Of a stretch of DNA of 64,000 nt, positions 21,799-30,966 are shown piece after piece (position 1 is the first letter of the stretch; every line of letters begins with the position of its first letter). The notes below the pieces were generated by a model. That model did not search any database. It saw nothing but the letters and a program-made list of their open reading frames with translations, and was not told the DNA's origin. The DNA is from Demequina litorisediminis (GTDB lineage: Bacteria > Actinomycetota > Actinomycetes > Actinomycetales > Demequinaceae). The position numbers were made by a program, and so were the translations under genes. The stretch covers positions 1,426,001 through 1,490,000 of the forward strand of contig NZ_BSUN01000001.1 of the NCBI RefSeq assembly GCF_030161615.1, read 5' to 3'.

Positions 21799-24282
21799 CT
21801 ACATCTCACCCTTGCGCGTCATCCAATTCATGGCCACGTAGCCCAGCGGGATGCGCAGCCAGTAGGTGATGAATCGGTAGATCAGCACCACGGGCGTCGC
21901 GACGGGCAGCGGCACGCCAGCACCCGTGAGTCCCGCGATCAGCGACGCCTCGACGGCACCGAGGCCACCGGGCGTCGGCACCACGGCACCCACCGCGTTG
22001 GACAGGAAGAACAGGATGGTCACGTCAATGATCGCGAGGTCTTGGCCAAACGCCTCGAGCGTGCAGTAGAACGTCCCCACGAACGCGACGGTCTGGATGA
22101 GGTTGCCCGCGAGTCCCACCGCCAGGCGCCACGGCTGGCCAAGGATCTGCACCAGGCGCGGCCAGGTCTGGCGCAGCGTCGGCATGATCTTCGCAAGCGT
22201 CCAGCGGCGCACCTTGGGGATCAGCATGAACGCCGTGATGACGGCCGCGGCGGCGCCGATGCCGATCAGCACCGCAGTCGAGGGCAGGGCCGCGAGCGTG
22301 CCCTGCGACCCGGTCACCAGGGTGAGGGTCAGCAGGCCGATGACGGTGACCACCACCGCGGACACCTGCACCAGGGCCACGGTCGCCACGGCGAGCGGCC
22401 CCGTCACCTTGCGCCGCGTCAGGAGGCGCAGGTTGAGCGCCGCCGGACCCACGCCTGCGGGGACGGCCACGGCGATGTAGCCCGCGGCTACCTGGGCGAG
22501 CAGCACGCGCATCCACGGCAGCCGTACAGGCGAGAACGCGAGCATGGCGAGCGCGGCACCGATGTAGGTCACGAAGGACCACAGCAGCGCCCCGAGGATC
22601 CACCACGGGTTTGCGGTGCTGAGCGCCCCCACAATGTCCTGGGTGTTGAACGTGGTGAGAATGACCGTGCCGATGAGCACGGCCGCGGCGAACAGCACGA
22701 TGGTGCGCCACCCGAACCGCGTGATGTTCTGCTGCTCGATCTCCGCATCGGGCACCCGGGCCACGATGGCGGCGCGCGTCTCCTTGAGCACGTCGCCCTG
22801 CTCCTTGAGGACGCGTTGCGTGGCGCGGGGCAGCACGATGGCCTGAAGCAGCGGCGCCACCTGCTCGATGATGTCCTCGCCCAGCGCCCTGAACGCGGCG
22901 TCGACGGCGCGGTCGGCTCCCACGATCGCGGCCGTCGCCGCCAGCACCTGCACGTTGTCGAGACGCCTCGCCAGCGTGGACGTCGCCACCTCGCCCATGT
23001 CCCAGGCTCGTGATCCACACCAGCGGAGTGCCGGTCTCCTCGCCGTCACCCACCAGGATGGTGTCGCCGGAGATCTGGCGGTGCGAGATGCCCGCGGCAT
23101 GGGCCTGGACGAACTGGTCCCAGATCGAGTCCAGCATCGCGTCGTCGACCTCGTCGCCGGACATCTCCGAGAGCGCTCGCATCGCGACGGGACGTTGGTA
23201 GACCACGAGCATCGAGTCGCGGGCCTGACTCATGCCGAGCACGCGGGCGGTGCGCACCCCGGCGCTGCGGGCAGCGTGGGACACGAGTGCGGTCGACTCG
23301 GCGGCGTGGCGCAGGCTGACCTCGGCGCGGGGGTCGATCCCGCGGAAGCGGATGGTCTGCCACCACTTTGCGAGGAAGCCGGCCGTGTGCTGGTCGCCGT
23401 CCATCGCGAGCACGATGAGCCTGGTGGCCTTCGATGGTGGTCACGGAGTAGATGCGGCCCGAGCGGGTGCGGCCGATGGCGGCGGCGACATCGTCGTGGG
23501 TGTCGGGCACGTTGGAGTCGCGGTGGTCGGCGCGCACAATGCGTCGTGGCTCAAAGCCCGCGCGCCTGATGCCGTCCGCCAGCGCCGCACCATACGCGCG
23601 GTCCGCGGTGGAACCCACGGCCCAGCGCAGCATCAGGCCCGATGCGCGGCCGATCAACACCACGGTGATGGCGGCGGGCAGCGTCACGATGCCGGAGATC
23701 ACGGCGACGGCGGCGGCAATCCATACGAACGGCCACGAGATCGACAGCACCCTGCGCGTGGTTCTCAGCCCGGCCGCGGTGAGCATCGCGGCCACGGCGG
23801 CAAGGTAGGCGGGAAGCCTGCACCACCATGTCGCCCTCGGAACTGCGCACCGACAGCGAGGTGATGAGTTCGTCGGCGCCAAACTCGAGGGTGGTGATCG
23901 CCGCGATGACGGTCACGATGAACGCGAGGACGCCCGCGCCCAGCACCTCGAGGATGCGACGCGGCTCGCGACGGAAACCGAGATCGAGGATGACCGCGAG
24001 TGGCACCACGATGGTGACGATTCCGGAGAAGATGTTGACGGGCGCCACGAGGAGGCGCTGCAGCACGCGCGCGAAACCCTGCACGTCCTCCGTGAGGCCC
24101 TCCGTGGTGGCCGTGCCGTACGCGCCGAGCAACAGCACCAGGACGATTCCGAGAACCGTGAGGCTCGCGGCAAGCAGGTCGGACACGCGATGCACGCGCG
24201 ACTCGGGGGCATCGATGACGGTGACCCCGCGCAGCGGATCGCTGCTCGCAGCGGCATGCTGCGTCGCGTCGGGTCCGGCCAT
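21799..24282 (-). CDS. Flippase-like membrane protein with kinase-like middle domain
   Basis: Integral membrane protein of 826 aa after AGCT repairs at 23004, 23418 and 23815. The N-terminal part has about six hydrophobic segments (residues 35-240). A soluble middle part (about 240-500) contains LVVYQRPVAMRALSEMS and QAHAAGISHRQISGDTILVG, like a degenerate aminoglycoside-kinase or RIO-type fold. The C-terminal 300 residues have eight spans of the UPF0104 / lysylphosphatidylglycerol-synthase flippase family, with VPAGVGPAALNLRLL and VVPTPGGLGAVEASL. A role in membrane-lipid or polyprenyl-linked transport is inferred from that family. ATG 24282 follows the CPBP gene by 30 bases on the same strand, suggesting an operon. 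Confidence 0.82.
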
Positions 24283-24312
24283 GGATCCGAGTGTAGGAGG
24301 TAGGTGGCCCGG

Positions 24313-25144
24313 TCAGGCTCACCCCGAGCGCATCAAGCCACTCGGCTGGCACCACCTCGGGTCCGATGAACGACACCGCATCAAGCGTCCAGTGCGCGAG
24401 GATCAGTGGCCCCAGGCGGCCCGTGCGGTGGAACCAGTACGCAAAGACGAGGCCCATGACCACGTTGCCCAGCGCCATCGGCCACCCCTGATACAGGTGA
24501 TAGGCGCCGCGCAGCAGCGCCGAGGCGAGGATGGCCGCATACGGCGACCACCTCAACTCCTTGAGGCGCGTCACGAGATACCCGACCGCGATGGTCTCCT
24601 CCAACACGCCCGCGACGGCCGCGGACAGCAGCAGGATGGTCGCCGCCCACCACGCGTCCGGCAGCCCGGAGGTGTCGATGCGCACCGTCTGGCCCAGGGC
24701 GCGCGACACCGCGTACAGCACGAGCCCAGGGATGCCGATGCACGCCGCCAGCGCGAGCGCACCAAGTGCGTCGCGTCGCAGCCCTCTCCAGCCGCCGGTG
24801 AGGCCAAGGCGCCTGCGCGCGGAGCGTCCGCCCATGCTCAGCAGGTACAGCGCGAGCGCCACCGGCATGAGCAGATACGCCTGGCGCACCACCTGGGAGA
24901 TGAGGTCCACCCAGTCGATCGACGAGCGCGACGGGTTCAGCGTGGTGGACTGATCGCCGATCGCGGGCTCGGCCAGATAGCGCTCGATGAGCGTCAGCGC
25001 GGCCGTGATTGCGTAGTAGCCGAGCGAGAGGCCAAGGACGATGCCGATCTCGGCCTTGAGGCGGCGCGGACTGGGTGCGGCGGCATCGGTCTCGACGGCC
25101 GATGCCGCGGCCGGTTCGGCGCCGGCGTCCGGTGAGGTGCTCAT
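24313..25144 (-). CDS. CPBP-family intramembrane metalloprotease-like protein
   Basis: Multi-spanning membrane protein of the CPBP (CAAX protease and bacteriocin-processing) family, 276 aa. The family motifs are visible in order: EETIAVGYLVTRL (about residues 190-202), ALLRGAYHLYQGW and ILAHWTLDAVSF, which supply the Glu and His residues of the presumed active site. The first motif lacks the common Arg (EExxxRG becomes EETIAVG), as seen in an actinobacterial subgroup. Reading AGCT at 24315-24319 brings an immediate TGA at 24313, so the protein ends in LDALGVS; otherwise it would run into the next gene. ATG 25144 is chosen over GTG 25150. Confidence 0.8.
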
Positions 25145-25274
25145 GGTCACGCCACCCTAACGAGCGGCGGGAGCGGGCCGTCACCCGGGTGGGGCGAACA
25201 TCGGCCCCCAACGATTCGCCGTGGCAGCCACGTTGTGTGGGCGACAATGCAAGCCGACCCTGTGGAGGACCGCG

Positions 25275-25815
25275 ATGGCGCGATGGGAGCCGATGCTCGA
25301 CACGCTGATGCGTGAACGGGCCGGAGGGCTGCTCGCCTACGCACGACTGCTCGCGGGGGACGATGCCGAGGACGTCCTCCAGGACGCGCTCGTGAAGGCG
25401 TTCTCGCGGGGCCGCTCGTTCCCCACGGTGCCGATGGCCGAGGCGTATGTGCGCCGCACCATCCCGAGCGTCTTCATCGATCGGGTGCGCCGCGCGGGCG
25501 CCGCCAGACGAGCCCACGACAAGGCTCCGCGAGGTGCCGGTGCATCGGCCGGATGCCGCCGAGGTGCTCGACGTCAGGGCCGCGCTGGCGCGCCTCAGCC
25601 CCCGCGAGCGTGCCTGCATTGTCCTGCGCTTCTACGACGACCTCACGGTGCCCGCGATCGCGGAACGCCTGGGGCTCGCCGAGGGCACCGTCAAGCGCTA
25701 CCTGTCCGACGCATCGGCAAGGCTCGCGACGGAACTCCACACGGTCGCCGACTGGCGTGCCGAACCCACCACGGTGCCGGTCGTGGCACCCCAACTCAAG
25801 GGAGCAGTGCGATGA
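25275..25815 (+). CDS. ECF-type RNA polymerase sigma factor
   Basis: Sigma-70 family factor of SigE-like size, 179 aa after reading AGCT at 25522-25526. Region 2 holds LLAYARLLAGDDAEDVLQDALVK and region 4 holds RLSPRERACIVLRFYDDLTV followed by IAERLGLAEGTVKRYLSDA, the -35-recognition helix. ATG 25275 follows TGGAGG by six bases. The stop overlaps the next start (ATGA), so it is coupled to a membrane-anchored partner that may act as its anti-sigma factor. The controlled regulon cannot be read from the sequence. Confidence 0.9.
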
Positions 25816-26720
25816 GTGACCTGAGGGATTTGCTGCATGGCGAGATGGGCGGCGGCGAGGGCTCCGACTTCGCGCATCGACACGGAGCCGCGGTGCGCGG
25901 CCGGGTGCGGCGCCGCCGCGTGGTCCGTGCCGCCGGGGTGGGCTCGGCGGCGGCCGTCTCAGCGGGTGTGCTCGCGTTCGGCGGCGTGGCGCTCGCGCAG
26001 GGGCGGTCGGCCTCGCTGGCGCCTGCGGGACAGTCCGCGAGCCCCTCCTCGGGGGCATGCCTCGATGTTTCCACCGGCAGCGCCGACGAGGAGATCACGA
26101 TCAGCCTCGGCCCCGAGACGTCCCTTCCCGCTAGTACGGCCGCGCGGGATCAGTGGTCCGTCTTCGACGGCGAAACCGGGCTCACCACGCTGCAGGACGC
26201 CGCGAGTGGGGCCGTGCTGGCTGTCATCTCCACGGGTGCCGACGGCGACTTGGTGGTGCAGATCGCCGCAGATGCGGCGGTGGCGGTGACACCCGACGAG
26301 GATGGCGTCGCGGTGTTTCGCATCGCCGACGGCTCGTGGGTGACTTGGGATGCGAACCTCAACGTGCAACTCGACCGCACGGAGGAGATGCCGGACGGCG
26401 TCAGCGAGGCCGTCCCTGCCGAGCCCAGCGCCTACCCCGAGGCGGGCTATGCGTGCGCACCTGAGGTGGCTCTCGCCCCCGACGAGGCGCTCTACGCGTC
26501 CCTCGAGGTCGGTACCGACCGGGTCCTGACACTTCTCATGCCAAGGGCTGACGGCACCGCGGTGCTCACGCGTGAGGACGGCACCACCGAGGTCCTTCAG
26601 CCCACCGAGGAGGGCACGTTCACCTTTGACGACATCGACGCCGACGGCGTCACCACCCACGTCACGGTGGACCCCGATCCCGCGCAGGGCGAGAGCTCGG
26701 TGACGGTCGAGTTCGACTGA
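25812..26720 (+). CDS. Putative membrane-anchored anti-sigma or sigma-operon protein
   Basis: 302-aa protein translationally coupled to the sigma factor. A short basic cytoplasmic N-terminus (residues 1-40) precedes one hydrophobic segment (AAGVGSAAAVSAGVLAFGGVALA, about residues 41-63). A long extracytoplasmic, acidic, Thr/Asp-rich domain follows, repeatedly reading like beta strands (DADGVTTHVTVDPDP). No zinc-binding anti-sigma motif (HxxxCxxC) is seen, so the anti-sigma role is inferred only from gene order and topology. No frame errors; an intact AGCT lies near 26695. Followed by a strong stem-loop. Confidence 0.6.
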   Translation: MSDLRDLLHGEMGGGEGSDFAHRHGAAVRGRVRRRRVVRAAGVGSAAAVSAGVLAFGGVALAQGRSASLAPAGQSASPSSGACLDVSTGSADEEITISLGPETSLPASTAARDQWSVFDGETGLTTLQDAASGAVLAVISTGADGDLVVQIAADAAVAVTPDEDGVAVFRIADGSWVTWDANLNVQLDRTEEMPDGVSEAVPAEPSAYPEAGYACAPEVALAPDEALYASLEVGTDRVLTLLMPRADGTAVLTREDGTTEVLQPTEEGTFTFDDIDADGVTTHVTVDPDPAQGESSVTVEFD

Positions 26721-26733
26721 CAGCCAAGCCCCC

Positions 26734-26777
26734 ACGGCCGATGCGCCGGTCGCTCAGGTGACCGGCGCATCGGCCGT
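26734..26777. terminator. 18-bp perfect hairpin built from the GGCCGATGC repeat
   Basis: ACGGCCGATGCGCCGGTC (26734-26751) is exactly complementary to the segment 26760-26777 around an eight-base loop. Each arm contains the window-wide 9-mer. It separates the sigma operon from the MOSC gene and is likely a terminator, though no T-tract follows. Confidence 0.7.
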
Positions 26778-26788
26778 AGTCTCGAGGC

Positions 26789-27487
26789 ATGACCCTCGTC
26801 ACCGCACTGCGCCGCTATCCCGTGAAGTCCATGGGAGGCGAGGCGTTGGAGCGAGTGGAACTCGACGCGCGTGGGCTCGTGGGCGACCGCGGCTGGGCCG
26901 TGCGTGACGGCGACTCGCGGTTGGCCTCGGGGAAGAACACCAAGCGCATGGTGCGCCGTGATGGAGTGTTCGCGTTCCGCGCGGCCACGACCGCCGAGGG
27001 TGTCGTGGTGAGCGGACCCGGCGGCAGGCAGGCGCTCGCGGGAGACCCGGAACTCGACGCGTGGCTCTCGGAAGCACTGGCCGCGGACGCGACTCTCGCG
27101 CCCGAGACGGACGTCAAGCACTTCGACGACAGCCCCGTCTCGCTCGTAGGTACCGCGACGCTCGCCTGGTGCGCTCGCGAACTGGGCGCCGACGCCGACC
27201 CGCGCCGCCTGCGCGCCAACGTGGTGGTGGACACCACGGAGCCGTTCGAGGAGGAATCCTGGGTCGACGACGTCCGGATCGGCGGGGCGGTGCTGCGGCC
27301 CATCGGACGCATCGAACGCTGCCGGACCATCGACCTGCCCCAGGACGGCGTGGCCGAGAAGACCCGGTGGCTACAGCCGCTGGGCCGCCAGCGCGATATG
27401 CGCGTGGCGATCTACCTCGACGTGGTCACCCCAGGGGTGATCGCGGTGGGCGACGCCGTCGCTGTGGGGGCTCCTGCGAGTCATTGA
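26789..27487 (+). CDS. MOSC domain-containing protein
   Basis: 232-aa soluble protein with the MOSC fold, found at the C-terminus of molybdenum-cofactor sulfurases and in mARC/YiiM/YcbX-type molybdoenzymes. The N-terminal beta-barrel starts LVTALRRYPVKSMGGEALE. The MOSC core contains RLRANVVVDTTEPFEEESWV and the conserved Cys in IGRIERCRTIDLPQDG (about residue 175), expected to bind or transfer sulfur near the molybdenum. The frame is intact from ATG 26789. No molybdopterin gene is nearby, so its partner is unknown. Confidence 0.85.
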   Translation: MTLVTALRRYPVKSMGGEALERVELDARGLVGDRGWAVRDGDSRLASGKNTKRMVRRDGVFAFRAATTAEGVVVSGPGGRQALAGDPELDAWLSEALAADATLAPETDVKHFDDSPVSLVGTATLAWCARELGADADPRRLRANVVVDTTEPFEEESWVDDVRIGGAVLRPIGRIERCRTIDLPQDGVAEKTRWLQPLGRQRDMRVAIYLDVVTPGVIAVGDAVAVGAPASH

Positions 27488-27529
27488 GTGCCCGCTCTCC
27501 GGTGAAACCGCGCACTCAACGACTCGCAG
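27474..27529. terminator. 18-bp stem-loop between convergent genes
   Basis: CTGCGAGTCATTGAGTGC (27474-27491) pairs with 27512-27529 with one mismatch around a 20-base loop. It begins inside the last codons of the MOSC gene and lies just before the opposing ACT-domain gene ends. Confidence 0.6.
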
Positions 27530-27552
27530 GGCGCATTCGCGACGCCGTGCGC

Positions 27553-27970
27553 TTAGTCACGCGGTGCGTCGACGTCCACCGTGTGTCCCGCTCCGCGGAG
27601 CGCTCGATCGGCCTCATCGTGGCGGTCGCTGGGAGTCATGAGGACGTCGCCGTCGAACGTGGAGATCACGAAGACCGGGCAGCCGATTGCCGCAAGCGGG
27701 TCCACGAGCGACGCGACCACGCCGGTGAGGCCGAACGGGATCGGCCCGCCCGCGTACAGCGCCCGCCAGGGGCCATCGAGTTCCGCGCCCGAGGGAGCGG
27801 CATCGGAGCCGCAGACGATGGAGATCTCTTGGTCGGTCTGGGTGAAAGACACCAGGGACTCAGCCCGAAGCAGGCTCGGCGAGCACGGGAGCGACGTCCG
27901 CATCGGTGGAGAACCGCGCGATGACGTACTCGCCTGGCAGGGAGCGGAGGGGGACAGCAGGAAAAGGCAT
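27553..27970 (-). CDS. ACT-domain amino-acid-sensing protein
   Basis: 138-aa protein with two ACT-like halves, similar to the small amino-acid-binding ACT proteins of the CASTOR/DUF2241 type. After reading AGCT at 27872-27876 the sequence runs ADVAPVLAELLRAESLVSFT. It then has PFGLTGVVASLVDPLAAIG and CPVFVISTFDGDVLMTP, a second ACT motif with the typical VFVISTFDxDYxLV-like strand. A regulatory role by amino-acid binding is inferred from the family. ATG 27970 is the only well-placed start. It stands alone, convergent to the MOSC gene. Confidence 0.78.
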
Positions 27971-28072
27971 GGAAGCACCCGATCAGATAACGCGGAAGGC
28001 AACCTGGCGGTGCCACTGCAATCGCGCTGCCACGACTGTAGCGACTGGCCCGCCGGTCCCCTCACCATGTTC

Positions 28073-28124
28073 CTGGCGGGACATGAGTGCCACAATCTGG
28101 CCGAAAGTGACGCCCATGTCCCGC
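28073..28124. repeat. Imperfect palindrome, left copy of repeat
   Basis: The segment 28102-28124 is an exact 23-base copy of 29111-29133. Upstream of it, 28075-28093 is its diverged reverse complement, so the unit forms a hairpin (GGCGGGACATG... / ...CATGTCCCGC). It lies just after the stop of the secreted-protein gene at 28138. Confidence 0.65.
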
Positions 28125-28137
28125 TGAGGCGTACCGC

Positions 28138-28965
28138 CTATGTAGCGGGCACGCCCTTGCAGAGCGCCACAGGGTTGGCGAACACCGCGTACCCGGAGAG
28201 GTACTTGTTCGACACTGCTGGGACATCGGCCCTGAGCCGATGCGGAACACGCCGGTGGTGTTGAGCGACATCGTGGTGGACTTGCCAACACCGAACGCCG
28301 AAGACGTGAACGCTCGGCTTCCATCGAGGTCAGCGCTGTAGATGACGTTCATCCCGCTGTCGCTGCTGTCGTCTAGCCCCATCGCTGACTTCACTGTGAC
28401 GCACTTAAATGAGAGGTTGTACTCCGACGAGAAATCTGATCCGCCGTCGTACACGGAGTCTTTGACGACCTTGCCGTAGTACTTGCCCGCCACGGTGGCG
28501 GTGGACTCATAGAAGTCGCCGGACTGCTCCAGTGGACCTAGTGCAAGCCACTGCCAGAGCGTCACTTTCTTGGCGGAGGTGGATTGCGCCTTGGTTGACG
28601 AACCCTTGAAAGCGATCCGATAGTTCTTGCCTCCGATGCCCCGCGGGGTGAACTTGAGCGAGAACGTTTTGTCCTTCTTGATGGTCGTCGCGTATCCGGT
28701 GTCGACCCACTTCTTGCCCTTCTTGGTGAAGGTAGACCTTTGCGCCTGCGAGGTTGGCGGACGACTTGCCTTTGACGAGCACCGGCGAGCCCGAGATGAT
28801 CCGGGTCCCGGACACCTGCTTGAACGACGTGATCGTCACCGAGGTCTTGGCCTTGGCGGCTGCATCGGCGGCGGGGCTCGTCGCGATGCCAGCGCCGAGC
28901 GCCAGCGCGACAGCGACCAGGAGCGCGATGAGAACGCGTGAGCGAGATGACACTGAAGAATTCAT
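28138..28965 (-). CDS. Secreted protein with N-terminal signal peptide
   Basis: Exported protein of unknown function, 275 aa after repair. The signal peptide covers about residues 1-40 (VLIALLVAVALALGAGIAT, cleavage near ADAAAKA). An Ig-like strand-rich region follows (GSPVLVKGKSSANLAGAKVY, KKGKKWVDTGYATTIKK). The C-terminal half contains GKYYGKVVKDSVYDGGSDF and an end rich in small residues (NPVALCKGVPAT). Two shifts are present and neither is an AGCT site: one extra base (or two missing) at about 28733, and one missing G in the run at about 28234. Its Lys-rich, lower-GC composition differs from its neighbours, and exact 23-base repeats flank it, which suggests acquisition as a unit. Confidence 0.65.
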
Positions 28966-29110
28966 GGCTTCCTCAAGCATGGATTCACTTCAAGCACCCA
29001 CAGGCGGGGAGGCTCGACCCCCTCGGGCTCCGCCCCGACGGCCTGCGCGCACGCGGCCCATCTGCTCGCTCGCAAATTAGCACCCAGGGGTGATGGACAC
29101 AACGATCGCA

Positions 29111-29133
29111 CGAAAGTGACGCCCATGTCCCGC
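29111..29133. repeat. Right copy of 23-base direct repeat
   Basis: Identical to 28102-28124, 1009 bases away and in the same orientation. The pair brackets the secreted-protein gene and its promoter side. The copy lies 15 bases beyond the purB stop codon. Confidence 0.65.
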
Positions 29134-29148
29134 CAGGGCACGGAGTGC

Positions 29149-30576
29149 TCAGCGCAGGTAGGAATCCACGAGCCTGCTCGGCGAGACCCACGTACTTGCC
29201 GGGGGTCAGCGCTGCCAGGCGTGACTTGGTCTCCGCGGGGAGCTCGAGCCCGTCCACGAAGGTGCGGATCGCTTCGGCGTCGATGACGTGACCGCGCGTG
29301 AGGTCCTTGAGGCGCTCGTAGGGGTTCTCCATGCCGGGCACGCCCGCGATCGCCGCGGCGCGCATCGCCGACTGGATGGGCTCGGCGAGCACCTCCCACG
29401 ACGAGTCGAGGTCTGCCGCCAGCGCCGCCTCGTTCACGGACAGGGCTCCCAGCCCGCGGCGCACATTGTCGATCGCCAGCAGCGAGTGGCCGAACGCGAC
29501 GCCAATATTGCGCTGCGTGGTCGAGTCCGTGAGGTCCCGCTGCAGGCGCGAGGTGACCAGCGTCGAGGCGAGCGTGTCCAGCAGTGCCGCGGAGATCTCG
29601 AGGTTGGCCTCGGCGTTCTCGAAGCGGATGGGGTTGATCTTGTGCGGCATCGCGGACGAGCCGATGGCGCCGGCGACCGCGGCCTGCGCGAAGTAGCCCA
29701 GCGAAATGTAGGTCCACACGTCGGTGGCCAGGTTGTGCAAAATGCGGCCGAAGCGGGCAACGTCCGCGTACAACTCGGCCTGCCAGTCGTGGCTCTCGAT
29801 CTGGGTGGTGAGGGGATTCCAGGTGAGACCGATGCCCTCCACGAAGGTGTGCGAGACGCTCACCCAGTCGGTGCCGGGGACGGCAGCGGTGTGTGCGCCG
29901 AAGGTGCCGGTGGCGCCGTTGATCTTGCCCAGGTACTCCTGGCGCTCGATGCGGCCGAGCCTGGCGGCCGAGGCGGTGGGCGAGCACCGCGAGGCTCCTT
30001 GCCCAGCGTGGTGGGCGTGGCGGTCTGACCGTGGGTGCGCGAGAGCATCGGCACGGCCTTGGTCTCGCGCGCAAGGTCCGCGACCTGCGCCACGAGCGAG
30101 GAGGCGGCGGGTAGCCACGCCTGCACGACGGCGCCCTTGACCATGAGCGCGTAGGACAGGTTGTTGATGTCCTCTGAGGTGCACGCGAAGTGGACCAGTT
30201 CGCTCAGCGGCTCGAGCGACGTGCCCTCGATGCGGCGCTTGATGTAGTACTCGACCGCCTTGACGTCGTGAACGGTGACCTTCTCGATCTCGGCGTGCTC
30301 ACGGATGCCGTCGGCACCGAACTCGGCGGGGATGGCACGCAGCAGCGCCACCTCTTCCGCCGTGAGCTCGCGCGTGCCGGGCACGGCGGCGGTCGCGCAC
30401 AGGTGAATGAACCACTCCACCTCGACGAACAGGCGCGCACGGTTCAGTGCGGGTTCGCTCAGGTGGTCGATCAGCGGCGCCGCCGCGGAACGGTAGCGGC
30501 CGTCCAGCGGGGTGAGCGCGATCGCGGGCTCGACGTCGGCGAGGGTCACATACGAGGCGGGGTTCCACTCAGTCAC
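29149..30576 (-). CDS. purB: Adenylosuccinate lyase
   Basis: Purine-biosynthesis enzyme that cleaves SAICAR and adenylosuccinate, releasing fumarate; it works as a homotetramer in the cytoplasm. The fumarase/aspartase signature SSAMPHKINPIRFENAEANL lies near residue 300. Other conserved regions are FACTSEDINNLSYALM and the His-containing LSRTHGQTATPTTLGKE. AGCT repairs at 29171, 29958 and 29992 restore 474 aa, ending VDSYLR, which is the standard length. GTG 30576 (VTEWNP) or ATG 30585 could start it. No other purine gene is near; it appears monocistronic. Confidence 0.95.
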
Positions 30577-30678
30577 GGCCCTCATTGTTCCATGCACAGG
30601 CCACCGCGCCACGGCGCGTTGTCCACAGGCGCCACGACGGCCGATGCCGGGGCCGGGCCGCGTACCTAGCGTCGCCCC

Positions 30679-30966
30679 ATGAGCGATCCCGAATCCCTGT
30701 TCGATGCGTGGCAGCCTGAAGCCTCGTACCTGCCGGATCTGTGGCTGCCCGTGGCGGACCTCGAACGCGCCTTCGATGAGGCACAGGCGGCCTGCGCGAG
30801 CCTCGCCGATGCCGACGACGTCGAGTGGGCATCGGCAGCGGCGGAGTTGTACCGGGCGGAGCCGGCGGCGATGCGCGACCGGGTGGTGGCCCTTGTCGGG
30901 CGCCTTGAGGAGGCACGCGGCACCTGGTGGCAGATGCAGATCGCGGCGCGCGAGGCTGGGCAGTGA
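30679..30966 (+). CDS. Small helical protein, WXG100-like partner
   Basis: 95-aa acidic, all-helical protein with no frame error. It reads as two helices (LERAFDEAQAACASLADADD and AAAELYRAEPAAMRDRVVAL) separated by a turn, with a TWW motif near the end. The size, helical hairpin and tight GTGA coupling to the hydrolase downstream resemble the small helical chaperone-like proteins beside type VII (ESX) substrates. There is no canonical WXG in the turn, so that link is only suggestive. Confidence 0.55.
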   Translation: MSDPESLFDAWQPEASYLPDLWLPVADLERAFDEAQAACASLADADDVEWASAAAELYRAEPAAMRDRVVALVGRLEEARGTWWQMQIAAREAGQ

